Positions 34,658-45,134 of a DNA stretch of 64,000 nucleotides are shown in pieces. Made by a program: the position numbers and the translations under genes. Position 1 is the stretch's first letter. Every line of letters starts with the position of its first letter. This DNA comes from Pleionea sp. CnH1-48 (GTDB taxonomy: Bacteria; Pseudomonadota; Gammaproteobacteria; Enterobacterales; Kangiellaceae), in the NCBI RefSeq assembly GCF_024124665.1, contig NZ_JAMXSB010000002.1:535281-599280 (forward strand). The letters are read 5' to 3'. The notes beneath the pieces are model-generated. The model had not been told where the DNA came from. It did not search any database and saw only the letters and a program-made list of their open reading frames with translations.

Positions 34658-36697
34658 TTGCGCCTAGACACCCACATACTCGCTCAACTGACGATTACCT
34701 GCTTACTCATTTTTCTGGCTTTGTCGTCAGGTTCTGTTGTCGCAGACGATGACAGAGACTTATTCAATCTCGAACTCAGCGAGTTAATGAACCTCGAAAT
34801 AACCGTATCTTCAAACAAAGAAAAAACCATAAGAAAGCAACCCAGTATTGTCAGTGTCATGACAAAGGAACAAATACAACAAAGTAGTGCTCGAAACTTG
34901 TTGGATATTTTAAAGCACTTTCCGGGCTTCTGGGTGGGAGTGGATGCCCAAGGTGTATTTTCACTCAGTTTTCGGGGTGTTTGGGGCATTGATGGAAAGA
35001 TCCTGCTCATCATTGATGGCATTGAGCAAAATGATCTCGCCTTTGGCACAATCATTTTAAATAATCGATACTCAGCTCAATCCATTGAGCGGGTAGAAGT
35101 CATTAGAGGTCCAGGTTCTGTTTTATATGGTGGAGATGCCGAACTGGCCGTTATTAATGTCACCACTTACGACGCGTCACAAAACGGCGGAGCAATATTT
35201 GTCAGCAGTGATTTTACTTCCGGTAACACTCATAACAAGAACTTAACCTTTATGGTCGGCAATCAGCTCGATAATGGTATTGGTTATTCTCTTTCTGGCT
35301 TTTGGGGTGCAGGTGACTATAGCAATAAAGATTATGTTGGCATTGCGGGCAATTCTTTTTCCTTAAAAAACAACTCTAATGTCACTCCTATGAACTTAAA
35401 TTTCTCACTGTCTTACGACACCTTCGACTTTAGAGTTTTTTATGATGATTATGAGTATGAAGATCGCATTGGTATTGGCGGCATAGGATTATTTTCTAAC
35501 GACTTTTTTAATCCTTCTAACGACTTTACGGAGTTTACCCGAAACGGTGAGGTCATTTTTAAATCTTTAGGTGTGAGTCTCAAACACCAAGAGTCTTTAA
35601 CCAATAACTTCAATATTAAAACCCACATAAGTTACATCAAGCAAGAACCTTGGGGGTCATTTTATCCCGATAGAGGACCTCATCGAACAGAAGAAAAAGT
35701 CAGCCGACGTCGACTGGAGGTGATTGGCTTATACGACTTAAACCCTACTTCCAACATACTGTTTGGATTGAGTCACTACAAAGATAAGATGACACTGCTT
35801 GACAGTTACTTTCTGGACCCCACCACTTTTTTCAACGGTTCGCCTTCAGACTCCGTCAGTGACAATGCACTCTTTGTACAATACGAATCAAGCTTAGACT
35901 GGGCAGATATTACGCTAGGAGCTCGATACGAAAACAATGGCTTCGTCGGCAGCAGTGTCGTTCCAAGACTATCAATCACTAAAGCCAATGAAGATCATCA
36001 TATTAAATTCGTTTACAGTGAAGCCTTTAAAATTCCTAAATTTGGAACTCTGGCGACGGCAGAATTGGTAGGCACACCGATTGCGGGTGCCGAAGAATTA
36101 AGTTCCATTGAGTTTGAGTATGGAACCTACCTGAGCGACGATATTTATATTCAAGGCAATATTTTTCATCTAGATATCGAAGATTATATCGCCTATGAAC
36201 CCAACTTATTTGCCAACATAACTGCTGGACAAGTCAAAACACTAGGAGCAGAACTCCTCCTGAAAGTTGAAAATTCATGGGGAATCACCGATATCAACTA
36301 TTCTTATTTCGAATTAAACAGTCAGGCTTTAAACGGCTTTGCGGTTGTTGGCAAGCCACAAAAAGTGCTAGGTATCCCCAATCACATGCTTAAGTTTTCT
36401 TCAACTATAAACTTAAGCCATAACAATCTTATTAATATCACCGGTGCTTTTATTGGGCATCGATATGCCTGCATTGAAGATACCGTGAATTTTGTATGTG
36501 GCGAGCCAGAAAAACTAAGCGTCGAATCCAACATCAATATTTTTTATCAGCATCAAATAGAGAATGTTAATGTCGGTATTGGTATCGCTAATATTTTTGA
36601 TACCGATGTCTATTATGTCCAACCCTACCGTGGTGGCCAAGCACCAACGCCAGGTTTAGAAAGACGTCTGATGCTTGATTTGTCTTATAAGTTTTAA
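34658..36697 (+). CDS. TonB-dependent outer-membrane receptor
   Basis: 679 residues from a TTG start. Signal peptide to about residue 30 (cut near SVVADDD), plug domain residues ~45-170 (RNLLDILKHFPGFWVG, LIIDGIEQND, SIERVEVIRGPGSVLYGGDAE), then a beta-barrel ending in an aromatic residue (LSYKF). It resembles vitamin B12 or siderophore-type receptors (BtuB/CirA class); the ligand cannot be told. A TonB box-like ELMNLEITVSS lies near the N-terminus. No ABC transporter is adjacent. Confidence 0.92.
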   Translation: MRLDTHILAQLTITCLLIFLALSSGSVVADDDRDLFNLELSELMNLEITVSSNKEKTIRKQPSIVSVMTKEQIQQSSARNLLDILKHFPGFWVGVDAQGVFSLSFRGVWGIDGKILLIIDGIEQNDLAFGTIILNNRYSAQSIERVEVIRGPGSVLYGGDAELAVINVTTYDASQNGGAIFVSSDFTSGNTHNKNLTFMVGNQLDNGIGYSLSGFWGAGDYSNKDYVGIAGNSFSLKNNSNVTPMNLNFSLSYDTFDFRVFYDDYEYEDRIGIGGIGLFSNDFFNPSNDFTEFTRNGEVIFKSLGVSLKHQESLTNNFNIKTHISYIKQEPWGSFYPDRGPHRTEEKVSRRRLEVIGLYDLNPTSNILFGLSHYKDKMTLLDSYFLDPTTFFNGSPSDSVSDNALFVQYESSLDWADITLGARYENNGFVGSSVVPRLSITKANEDHHIKFVYSEAFKIPKFGTLATAELVGTPIAGAEELSSIEFEYGTYLSDDIYIQGNIFHLDIEDYIAYEPNLFANITAGQVKTLGAELLLKVENSWGITDINYSYFELNSQALNGFAVVGKPQKVLGIPNHMLKFSSTINLSHNNLINITGAFIGHRYACIEDTVNFVCGEPEKLSVESNINIFYQHQIENVNVGIGIANIFDTDVYYVQPYRGGQAPTPGLERRLMLDLSYKF

Positions 36698-36742
36698 GGG
36701 ACTTAAATTTTAAAAGAATTTGAGAATTAAGAGGTTTATCAC

Positions 36743-39334
36743 CTAGTTAGCTTTAAAAAAGCCTACCAATCGCGTCATATCTTTCGCCTGATCGGCTAAC
36801 GAGTTTGACCCCACAGAGGTTTCTTGAACCAGCTCTGCGTTTTTCTGTGTCATCCCATCCATTTCTCGAATGGCCTGATCTATTTGATTAATACCAGAAC
36901 TTTGCGCACTAGCCGCCTCGTTGACTTGCTCAATCAAACGGGATACGGTCTCAACCGATGCAACAATCTCATCTAAGGTCGCTCCGGATTCGTTGACCAA
37001 TAATGAACCTGCATCCACTTTCTGAACACTGTTAGTGATCAGCTCCTTTATTTGTTTTGCTGCTTCAGCAGAACGCTGAGACAAAGAGCGCACCTCACCC
37101 GCAACCACAGCAAAACCACGCCCCTGCTCCCCTGCTCGTGCAGCTTCTACTGACGCATTAAGCGCTAATAAGTTAGTTTGGAACGATATGTCATTAATCA
37201 CTCCAATGATGTTGTTAATCTTCTTGCTGGCGACCAAAATATCATCCATTGCGGTAATCGCCTGCTTTACAACACTGCCTCCCGATTGTGCCTTATTTTT
37301 AGCTTCACTCGCAGCTTCACAAGCCGCAATCGCATTTTGCTCACTAACACTGACAATGGATGTCAGCTGTTCCATGTTGGCGGCCGTTTTTTCTAAAGCG
37401 CTGGCCTGGCTTTCTGTTCGAGTACTGAGTGCATTGTTGCCATCGGATATTTGAATAGACGTTTGACTCACCTCCATCGAGGTTGCACTTATGTTACCGA
37501 GTGTCTCACGAAGCTTTATAAGTGTATTATTAACATCCTCAGCAATTAGTTTGAGTTCACCATGATAGTCTTTTGACACCGAGATCATTAAGTCACCACG
37601 AGACATGGCTTTAAACACATCCCCCATCTCTCTAACAAACTGAGACGTTGTATCAAACATTTCATTTAAGCCAGTACTTAACTGAGCAAAGAAACCTTCT
37701 TCGTTACGCCGTGTAATTCGCTTCGACAAATCTCCCATTCTTGCTGCATTCACAATAGAATCAACTTCTGATTGAATGGCCAGTTCTTCGGTGCGGTCCA
37801 CAACCTCAACAACAGCACCCACTTGTTGGCCTTCATCGGTAAGCACGGGATTTAAAGTAAGATCAATGTGCCGCTCTCCTATATGAGCTCGATTGCAACG
37901 CTGATTATTTGATGGATGCAATAAGGACTCTGAACTGTCTACAAAAGGATCAAACAGTGTTAGCGACTGGCCAAGAGTATCTGAACCAAGATGTTCAGAT
38001 ACCTTAGCTAAAGTTTCCAGTACCGATTGATTGGTATAAACAATACGATTGTTTTCGTCCGCAACGATCACACTGGCACTGACGTTATCTAATGCCTGCT
38101 TTACACGAAGATTGGTTGCAGCCTCACGCTGTTCCAACTCCATTCTTACCAACTCTTCGGTTAAGTCATTCCACTCGACAATGACTCCAATTCTTTCGCC
38201 ATCAGCACCTAATACCACATTGGTAACAATATCGAAGGTGCTTTCACCATAGTGAGTACGAAGCTTTCTAGGTTGATCAACCGTGGGAGTTAATAACTCC
38301 TGACCTTTCGCATCATTAAACAACACATCAATTTTTGTACTTTCCACTTCATCGACACTAAAAGACTCTAATGCACTTTCAAAACTACTTCGATGAGTCT
38401 TAAAGATCTTTCGCACAGACTCGTTCATATAGATAATGTTGTGTTCATTGTCTGCCAACATCAGGCTGGTGTTCGCTACTTTAAGTGCGCTCATCAAGCT
38501 CGATGTTTCTTTGGCACTTTTTTCAAACTTTGCGATCAATTCATTTTGCATTCGATCCAACGAACGCATCAAGAGCCCAATTTCATCTTCACGCTCGGTT
38601 TCGCTCACTTCAGAGGTTTCGCCCGTCGAGACTTTATTGGCCACATCCACAGCCACATTTAGTCCTTTGGCTAACCCGCTAGTTGCTCGCCATACCAAAA
38701 GCACGGTGATAAGAAGGCCGACACCAGCTATCGCGGCCATTAGACCACCGAGAGTTTCCAAACGCGTCACAATGGCCTCTTCATTAGACTTAATCACCCC
38801 ATCAAGCCGTTTTTGTTCGAGATCGACAATTTTTAATGCTAATGCTTCAAATTCTTTTTGCAGGGGTGATAACTTTGCCTGCTCCTGCATTGCCAAGTCA
38901 TCATTGTTTTTTCTGCCTGCTCGAATCACTCCCAGCGATAAAGGTCGAAGCTGAGCCTGCAGTGTCACTAACTGCTTAACTTCTTTGGAGTCGAGTACCT
39001 TAGCTAATTTGCTGATGGCCTCTTCTAACTTTGAAGAAGCGCCAATAGTCGCAACCGCTCCCAACTTAATTTCTCGAGGTTGATCCGCTGCAATTAAGTT
39101 AGCACGAGCGGCTGCCATGGTCACAATAGAGAGCTTCGCCTCATTCGCCAACGTCAAACGAACCTTATTAATGGTAATTGCCGACTTTACTTTGCCGTTC
39201 TCGAGGTAGATTTCTCGTCCACCCCAGGCAGCAAGAATGCAGATACCACTAACCAACACTAATAGCAGAGCAATAAACCTCGCTCTTAGCTGCCGAATAA
39301 CCGAGCGTTTGGGTTTATTATTGACGCTTTTCAT
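36743..39334 (-). CDS. Methyl-accepting chemotaxis protein with two PAS domains
   Basis: 863 residues. Two membrane segments (about 17-40 and 195-215) enclose a helical sensor. A HAMP domain follows, then two PAS domains (~275-395 and ~405-515, each with NxIVYxNxSV-type strands), a second HAMP-like stretch and the signalling hairpin with [32 protein letters not shown]. No C-terminal CheR pentapeptide. Its start overlaps the end of the di-heme cytochrome gene by 17 bp, so both are translated from one mRNA. Confidence 0.93.
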   Translation of the reverse strand: MKSVNNKPKRSVIRQLRARFIALLLVLVSGICILAAWGGREIYLENGKVKSAITINKVRLTLANEAKLSIVTMAAARANLIAADQPREIKLGAVATIGASSKLEEAISKLAKVLDSKEVKQLVTLQAQLRPLSLGVIRAGRKNNDDLAMQEQAKLSPLQKEFEALALKIVDLEQKRLDGVIKSNEEAIVTRLETLGGLMAAIAGVGLLITVLLVWRATSGLAKGLNVAVDVANKVSTGETSEVSETEREDEIGLLMRSLDRMQNELIAKFEKSAKETSSLMSALKVANTSLMLADNEHNIIYMNESVRKIFKTHRSSFESALESFSVDEVESTKIDVLFNDAKGQELLTPTVDQPRKLRTHYGESTFDIVTNVVLGADGERIGVIVEWNDLTEELVRMELEQREAATNLRVKQALDNVSASVIVADENNRIVYTNQSVLETLAKVSEHLGSDTLGQSLTLFDPFVDSSESLLHPSNNQRCNRAHIGERHIDLTLNPVLTDEGQQVGAVVEVVDRTEELAIQSEVDSIVNAARMGDLSKRITRRNEEGFFAQLSTGLNEMFDTTSQFVREMGDVFKAMSRGDLMISVSKDYHGELKLIAEDVNNTLIKLRETLGNISATSMEVSQTSIQISDGNNALSTRTESQASALEKTAANMEQLTSIVSVSEQNAIAACEAASEAKNKAQSGGSVVKQAITAMDDILVASKKINNIIGVINDISFQTNLLALNASVEAARAGEQGRGFAVVAGEVRSLSQRSAEAAKQIKELITNSVQKVDAGSLLVNESGATLDEIVASVETVSRLIEQVNEAASAQSSGINQIDQAIREMDGMTQKNAELVQETSVGSNSLADQAKDMTRLVGFFKAN

Positions 39335-40031
39335 GAGGCTTGAGCGTGTCCTTTCTCAAAATATTGATGTAACGAATAATGGAGTCAACTTGTTGCTCAG
39401 TGAGTTCACTCCCCCAGGGTGGCATTTGAGGAGAACGCCCTATGGCTTCCCCTCCTCTTTTGATGATTATTTTTAAGTAAGCATCAGGCATTAACGAGGC
39501 AGCCAGGTTGGCTGGTGGTGGCTTTTTGATAATTTTAGCCATACGTCCATCACCACGACCTCGTTCACCATGGCACTGAACACAATAGCGTTTATAAGCA
39601 TTCTTACCCGCCGCATCAGAAACACTTTGTTTGTTGGTTAAATCTTTTTGATAACTGTAGGCTTTTGTTGACTCTTCAACGAGCAGTTTTACGTATTTCG
39701 CTAAAGCATTAATTTGCTCAACTGTCAGCTCTTCATCCCAGGGCGGCATTTTGTCATCGATTTTTGATAATTTGGCTCCCAGAGCAATGTTCTTTTTAAT
39801 ATCTTCCAAAGAATCACCGTGACGCAATTTATGAAGATTTGTGTTGGGATAATTTTTTACCGAGGTGGGCAACAAGCCGAGACCAAATCCTTGCTTACCG
39901 TGACATAAGACACAACGTTCTTGATAAATAAGCGCAGCATTACGATACATAGCGTCTTGAGTTAATTGCTCAGAAGCAGCAGAAACCATACCGGCCATTA
40001 GCGCAGTCCAAACCAACGCCCAGTTACGCAT
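39318..40031 (-). CDS. Periplasmic di-heme c-type cytochrome
   Basis: The start at 40031 ([14 protein letters not shown]) gives a signal peptide; a longer frame to 40109 is less likely. About 237 residues with two cytochrome c domains of the same type: [11 protein letters not shown] near residue 40 and [13 protein letters not shown] near 150, each followed by MPPW-type Met ligand regions ([20 protein letters not shown]). It overlaps the chemoreceptor gene downstream. It may pass electrons or report redox state to the receptor; the latter is inference. Confidence 0.88.
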   Translation of the reverse strand: MRNWALVWTALMAGMVSAASEQLTQDAMYRNAALIYQERCVLCHGKQGFGLGLLPTSVKNYPNTNLHKLRHGDSLEDIKKNIALGAKLSKIDDKMPPWDEELTVEQINALAKYVKLLVEESTKAYSYQKDLTNKQSVSDAAGKNAYKRYCVQCHGERGRGDGRMAKIIKKPPPANLAASLMPDAYLKIIIKRGGEAIGRSPQMPPWGSELTEQQVDSIIRYINILRKDTLKPHEKRQ

Positions 40032-40425
40032 TCTCAATACGCTATACTGCAGCCAGCCGCTCAGGTTTAAAACCAATAAAAGCGAGCATTCATACGCAAA
40101 CCTAAGCAAGGATAAAACTCCTTAGTCTATCAGCAGATAGCAAAAATTAGGGCAAGTGATAGAATGCGGTGGGGAATTTATTGACGGATACTGCATTGAT
40201 TCTCCTCAATAGGCATTGGTTATTTTTCATTTGCCAGCCAGAGATAGCCGCTTAAAAAGGACGGCGATTTCTTCTTATCTAAAGCGTAGATAGTCCCCCT
40301 AAAAATGCCAACTTTATTTAAACAATCCAATAAGTAAGCGCAGAAAATACAACCCAGACTGTTGGTTTTCTCATCTATACTTATAACCATCATAAATCCA
40401 CTGGTTTCGAGTCATTCAAGCGAGC
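40032..40425. other. Divergent intergenic region, no gene seen
   Basis: About 390 bp between the cytochrome gene (minus) and msrP (plus). It should contain both promoters. No repeat or small gene is convincing. Confidence 0.45.
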
Positions 40426-41292
40426 ATGAAGTCACAACCGATAACTCCTGAGCACATGATTAATACTCGTCGAGAGTTTATTCGCAAAGCCGTACAAGCG
40501 GGCTTGCTAAGCTGCCTGCCATTGGCTTCGGTATCCGCGGCTTCCAAGTTAAAGATAACGGACGAAGCAAAAGCAACGCGTTATAACAATTACTACGAAT
40601 TCTCGACCAACAAAAAGTTCGTTCATATAATCGCAAAAGACTTTAAGCCTGAGCCTTGGACCCTGAGCATCGAGGGTCTGGTCGACAATCCTCTATCCAT
40701 TTCGTTAGCCTCTCTTCCTCAGGCGGCAACTCATATTTTGAGATTTCGATGCATCGAAGGTTGGTCGATGATCGTTCCCTGGCAAGGTTTTGAGCTCGCA
40801 AAGTTACTGGAGTTAGCTAAGCCCACCAGTGCTGCAAAGTACGTAAGATTTGAGTCCATCAAGCGTCCATCAGAGATGATCGGCCAACGACGAAACACCC
40901 TGCCCTGGCCTTATTCTGAAGGGCTACGCCTCGATGAAGCCATGCACCCTCTGACCTTGATCGCTAATGGTATGTACGGCAAACCCTTACCTAACCAAAA
41001 CGGTGCTCCCTTGCGCTTGATCGTTCCCTGGAAGTACGGTTTTAAAAGCATTAAGGCCATCGCCAAAATCGAACTGGTCGCAGAACAACCCCAAACCACC
41101 TGGAATAGCGTTGCCCCTGCAGAATACGGTTTTTATGCTAACGTTAACCCAGAGGTTCCTCATCCTCGCTGGAGTCAACGGCGAGAAGTCCCTCTGGGTG
41201 AATTAAAAAAAGTTCGTACACTGCCTTTTAATGGTTACGAAGATCAGGTTGCTCATTTGTACAAAGGCATGGATTTATCTAAGCACTTCTAA
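40426..41292 (+). CDS. msrP: Protein-methionine-sulfoxide reductase, catalytic molybdoenzyme subunit
   Basis: 288 residues. Tat signal TRREFIRKAVQAG at the N-terminus, as expected for a cofactor-loaded export. Sulfite-oxidase fold; the molybdenum-ligand Cys is in RFRCIEGWSMIVPW near residue 109. Further marks: SEGLRLDEAMHPLTLIANGMYG and KYGFKSIKAI. MsrP repairs oxidised methionines of periplasmic proteins with electrons from MsrQ, encoded 18 bp downstream. Confidence 0.94.
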   Translation: MKSQPITPEHMINTRREFIRKAVQAGLLSCLPLASVSAASKLKITDEAKATRYNNYYEFSTNKKFVHIIAKDFKPEPWTLSIEGLVDNPLSISLASLPQAATHILRFRCIEGWSMIVPWQGFELAKLLELAKPTSAAKYVRFESIKRPSEMIGQRRNTLPWPYSEGLRLDEAMHPLTLIANGMYGKPLPNQNGAPLRLIVPWKYGFKSIKAIAKIELVAEQPQTTWNSVAPAEYGFYANVNPEVPHPRWSQRREVPLGELKKVRTLPFNGYEDQVAHLYKGMDLSKHF

Positions 41293-41310
41293 CAGGAAGC
41301 CCCATCGTTA

Positions 41311-42003
41311 ATGAGCTTTAATCTTAACCGTCATCATAAATCCATCAGGATAGCTATTTTTATTATCAGCGCCCTTCCTTTGGGTTGGATGGTACATGCT
41401 TATTACTATGACAATTTGGGGATTAATCCCTTCGAAGCCTTGATGAACGTATCGGGTCACTCGACCATGATATTTTTGTTGCTAAGTCTTGCCATTACAC
41501 CCGTTCGACGCTGGTTAACCTTTCTTTTTAGACAATTTAAGACGATCAAATGGGGCAAGCGACTGTCGGACTGGAACCTACTCATACGTACTCGCCGCAT
41601 GCTAGGTCTATACAGCTTTTTTTATTGTACTGTCCACGCAGCGATTTACTTACACCTGGAACTCGACTGGATTGTTGAAGAACTACTGTGGGAGTTAAAT
41701 GCGCGCAATCTGATTAAAGTAGGATTCGTAAGTTGGATTATCCTGCTTATTTTGTCTTTAACATCGCCCCAGTGGATGCAAAAAAAGCTTAAGCGTTGGT
41801 GGCGCCGAATTCATCGGCTGGTCTATCCCCTCGCCTTACTGGCAGGATTTCACTACCTGCTATCAGGCAAGCCGACGGATCAACTGCCTTATGTCTATGC
41901 CGCAATCATCATACTGCTTTTAGGCCACAGAATCGTTGTTAAGCTCTTGCCAAAATTACGTAGAAATGACGACACCGGAATGATGGCCGTAAGAAAGAAG
42001 TAA
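41311..42003 (+). CDS. msrQ: Heme-binding membrane subunit of the MsrPQ system
   Basis: 230 residues with six membrane segments of the ferric-reductase-like (YedZ) fold. Conserved His in heme-binding helices (TVHAAIYLH near residue 110, AGFHYLLS near 190) and RRMLGLYSFFYCTVH. It draws electrons from the quinone pool or flavin and hands them to MsrP. A ribosome site AGGAAG lies before the ATG; the pair is one operon. Confidence 0.94.
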   Translation: MSFNLNRHHKSIRIAIFIISALPLGWMVHAYYYDNLGINPFEALMNVSGHSTMIFLLLSLAITPVRRWLTFLFRQFKTIKWGKRLSDWNLLIRTRRMLGLYSFFYCTVHAAIYLHLELDWIVEELLWELNARNLIKVGFVSWIILLILSLTSPQWMQKKLKRWWRRIHRLVYPLALLAGFHYLLSGKPTDQLPYVYAAIIILLLGHRIVVKLLPKLRRNDDTGMMAVRKK

Positions 42004-42160
42004 CGGCTAACAAACAAAGCTGATTTTTTTGAAATGCTCCCAAAGCCATCTACACTAAAGTAGTGAAATAGAGCCTCAAATACACAGCGATACTTATAAC
42101 ACGAGGCGACTAAGAGCTTAAATAACACAGAAAGCCGACCAAATATCTCGAGGTGAGTAG

Positions 42161-43210
42161 ATGAAAATAAAAGCTGTAGCAGGAACCCTTATTGGTGCTC
42201 TGCTTGCATTTAACTCAGTGTCTTACGCCAAACAATACCACGAAATGACCTTTAAAGCTGGGCACGAGAGTTTACAAGAATGGTTACTCCCAGACACTCC
42301 TCCCTATCCCAAAAACAATAAACCAACAAAAGAACGAGTGGAGCTAGGCAAAGTTTTATTTTTTGATCCTCGAATTGGTGGTGACGGCAACATGTCGTGC
42401 GCAACTTGCCATAATCCATTACTGGGATGGTCTGATGCGCTGCCCACTGCCAAAGGCTTTAAAAGTCAGGTGCTAGGACGTGCAACGCCCGTCGTTACTA
42501 ATACAGCTTACAACAGTATTCAAATGTGGGATGGGCGCAAAAAATCTCTCGAAGATCAAGCCGTTGGTCCTATGGAAGCCAGCGTTGAAATGCAAACAAA
42601 CTTCACCGAGCTGCTTAACTTAATTAATCACACCGACGCTTACAAAGATGCTTTCGAAGCCGCTTACCCCGGCGAAGGGATCAGCAAAGATACCATCGCT
42701 AAAGCCATTGCCAGCTTCGAGAGAACGATTATTAGTAACAACTCTCCTTTTGATCGCTGGGTCAAGGGCGACAAAAAGGCCCTCACCCAACAAGAAGTAG
42801 AAGGATTTAAACTTTTTGTTAATCCCGATAAAGGTAACTGTGCTGTATGCCATAGTGCTCCTAATTTTACCGATGATGGTTTTCATAATATCGGTTTGCC
42901 TACCTGGGGAGATAAAAACCCTGATATGGGGCGTTATACAGAGCGCCCACTACGATTAATGAAAGGCGCTTTTAAAACGCCTACGCTACGAGACATCACA
43001 TTGTCAGCGCCCTACTTTCATGATGGGTCATCAACCACTCTAGAAGAAGTGATGGATCATTATGCTGCTGGCGGAAAAGTAAAAACCAACTTATCACCTA
43101 ACATGAAGCAACTTAACCTTACCGATAAAGAAAAAGCCGCCATTGTTGCTTTTATGAAAAAGTTAACAACACCACCCAAGAAGTTTGAACTGCCCTTACT
43201 TCCTATGTAA
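42161..43210 (+). CDS. Di-heme cytochrome c peroxidase (MauG/CcpA family)
   Basis: 349 residues with signal peptide (ALLAFNSVSYA). Two heme sites CATCHNP near residue 80 and CAVCHSAP near 226, VxLGKVLFFDPRIGGDGNMSCATCH, and the tail TPTLRDITLSAPYFHDGSSTTLEEVMDHY that is standard for bacterial peroxidases. Enzymes of this family reduce peroxide or, as MauG, modify partner proteins. The cupredoxin gene 21 bp downstream is a likely electron donor, and the two form an operon. Confidence 0.92.
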   Translation: MKIKAVAGTLIGALLAFNSVSYAKQYHEMTFKAGHESLQEWLLPDTPPYPKNNKPTKERVELGKVLFFDPRIGGDGNMSCATCHNPLLGWSDALPTAKGFKSQVLGRATPVVTNTAYNSIQMWDGRKKSLEDQAVGPMEASVEMQTNFTELLNLINHTDAYKDAFEAAYPGEGISKDTIAKAIASFERTIISNNSPFDRWVKGDKKALTQQEVEGFKLFVNPDKGNCAVCHSAPNFTDDGFHNIGLPTWGDKNPDMGRYTERPLRLMKGAFKTPTLRDITLSAPYFHDGSSTTLEEVMDHYAAGGKVKTNLSPNMKQLNLTDKEKAAIVAFMKKLTTPPKKFELPLLPM

Positions 43211-43231
43211 AAAAGTTAGAGGAAAAGATTC

Positions 43232-43579
43232 ATGAAATGTATAAAGTTAAATGCCTGGAAACGTAAGAGCAAGCTCACCTTGCAAGTCCTGATACTGTCT
43301 GCGTTCTCGACGGTAGCCTATAGCGAAACCTTTAAGGTTCTGCAAAAAGATAAGGCTTTCGATAAAGAAACACTGCAAGTCAAAGTGGGCGACACTGTGC
43401 ATTTCGAAAATGCCGATCCCTTCTTTCATAACGTATTCAGTTTATCCGATGCCAAGTTCTTCGACTTAGGATCATTCCCTAAAGGAGAGTCTCGCCCTGT
43501 CATTTTTGATAAAGCAGGCACCGTTGAAGTCGAATGCGCCATTCACCCCAATATGAAAATGGTTATTGAAGTTAAATAG
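43232..43579 (+). CDS. Periplasmic cupredoxin (plastocyanin-like)
   Basis: 115 residues with signal peptide cut near YSE. The type 1 copper ligands are visible: His in FFHNVFS near residue 68, and Cys, His and Met in VECAIHPNMKM at the C-terminus. Probably carries electrons to the MauG-like peroxidase encoded just upstream. A GAGGAAAAG ribosome site precedes the start; a hairpin follows. Confidence 0.9.
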   Translation: MKCIKLNAWKRKSKLTLQVLILSAFSTVAYSETFKVLQKDKAFDKETLQVKVGDTVHFENADPFFHNVFSLSDAKFFDLGSFPKGESRPVIFDKAGTVEVECAIHPNMKMVIEVK

Positions 43580-43593
43580 CTTCAATTAAAACG

Positions 43594-43626
43594 GCATACA
43601 CAGGAACCCAAACGACCTGTGTATGC
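43594..43626 (+). terminator. Hairpin after the cupredoxin gene
   Basis: GCATACACAGG and CCTGTGTATGC, an 11-bp perfect stem; weak T-run. It lies between two convergent genes. Confidence 0.55.
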
Positions 43627-43669
43627 ACACTTCTTACAGCATGAAATCAACAGTTATTGTTCTTATCAA

Positions 43670-44824
43670 CTACAAAGGTTGATTCAGCACTTCAGCAACT
43701 TCACGAATCAAATCTCGGCCATTAGCACCATTAGTAAAAATAACATAGCCGTTGCCTGTTTTAAGACTCACCCTCATCATCGCCTTATAAGACTCATTCG
43801 ATCCACCGTGATAAAAAATACCATCCTGAGTCAGCTGAGGTCCTAATCCATAACGACTGGGTTCTACGCGAGTCATCATTTTCTTTACCAGCGCCTGACT
43901 CAAAAAGGTATCACGCTCGCCTCGATAAGATGCAACCAGTGCCGACAACATCTTGCTGAGGTCGCTGGGTGTCGTCCATAAGCCCGAGGCTGCCATCTCA
44001 GGCATTGCTTCCCATCCTCTCGGCAAAGCTCTTGGCTTGCCATCGGCTCCATGCGCTTTAGCAATGTTTTTAAAACTCGCTGGTATAGGATTAAGATAAG
44101 TAGAGCGCACCATATCCAAAGGTTTAAAAACCAAGTTCTGGGTAGCTTCTACAAAGGGTTGTTGTGTAATGTCTTCAATCAGCAGTTGTTCGACCGTGAT
44201 GCCACCACCAGAGTATTTAAAATCGCTCCCTGGAGTAAAAATCACCTCAATCGCACTATGTTTGGCAGGAGCACGTCCAAGCAAAGTATCTAAAGTTGAC
44301 GGTAAGGGCTCGCCCGGCTGAAAATCTCTGAATCCGTGAACATTAAACCCCGCCGTATGGGAGAGTATATGCCGCAGAGTAACGACCTGTTGCTCGGTAT
44401 AACGGTTCGAAGGTATTTTCCAGCTGCGTAAATAATGATTCACATCTTTCGTTAAATTCAGCTTGTTTTGATCAACCAAACGCAGTGATGCTACTGCTGC
44501 GGCCACTTTGCTCACCGAACCAACAGAAAAAACCGTATTAGTATCCACAGCATCTTGAGTGCCCGCCTGCTTTAAGCCATAACCTTTCGCCCAGGCGAGT
44601 TGCCCGTTGTCTAGTACTGCAATACTTAAACCAGGCACATCATGAGCTGCCATGCGATCGGTCAGGGTCTGGCGTCTCCAGTTGGACTGCTGAAATTGTT
44701 TTTCAAACTGTTTGGCTGCTTTTTTTTCTAAGAGAGTCTCAGCTAATCCTCCCGGTGCAATAAGTATCAGCAGTAAGCCCATACAAACTTTCATACTGCC
44801 AAATAGAAATAGGTTTAACTTCAT
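43670..44824 (-). CDS. Serine hydrolase of the class C beta-lactamase family
   Basis: 384 residues with a signal peptide. The catalytic SxxK is in FSVGSVSKVAAAV near residue 100; the Tyr motif is YSGGGITVEQLL near 205 and the third motif is YHGGSNES near 345 (HGG in place of KTG). This variant set is that of esterases and peptidases (EstB/LACTB-like), not of AmpC. Periplasmic. Convergent with the cupredoxin gene. Confidence 0.88.
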   Translation of the reverse strand: MKLNLFLFGSMKVCMGLLLILIAPGGLAETLLEKKAAKQFEKQFQQSNWRRQTLTDRMAAHDVPGLSIAVLDNGQLAWAKGYGLKQAGTQDAVDTNTVFSVGSVSKVAAAVASLRLVDQNKLNLTKDVNHYLRSWKIPSNRYTEQQVVTLRHILSHTAGFNVHGFRDFQPGEPLPSTLDTLLGRAPAKHSAIEVIFTPGSDFKYSGGGITVEQLLIEDITQQPFVEATQNLVFKPLDMVRSTYLNPIPASFKNIAKAHGADGKPRALPRGWEAMPEMAASGLWTTPSDLSKMLSALVASYRGERDTFLSQALVKKMMTRVEPSRYGLGPQLTQDGIFYHGGSNESYKAMMRVSLKTGNGYVIFTNGANGRDLIREVAEVLNQPL

Positions 44825-45134
44825 TAAAAATCCTTTTGAGCTTGTTTATTGGCTCTATAGTTAACACTTTAAGCGGACTCGTCAACACCGTGTCGACAAC
44901 GTGTTGTCTGTGTAGGGTAACTTGATTATCTGAAGATTTCTTTTTCTCTTACCATCATCACTGCATAGTCCTTCGAAAATGCATGACCAAACATTTGACC
45001 AAGAGTATCAAAGTGTTTACTGGCCGTTCAAATTCATCACGTAATGGAATAATCGCGAGAATTTCGTTTTTTTTGCCACAGGCTTTGTTGTTACAGTTGA
45101 GATACGGATAAACCCAACTAATAGGCTCAGAGCA
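44825..45134. other. Divergent intergenic region, no gene seen
   Basis: About 310 bp between the serine hydrolase and the GMC gene, with both promoters expected. No structured element found. Confidence 0.4.
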
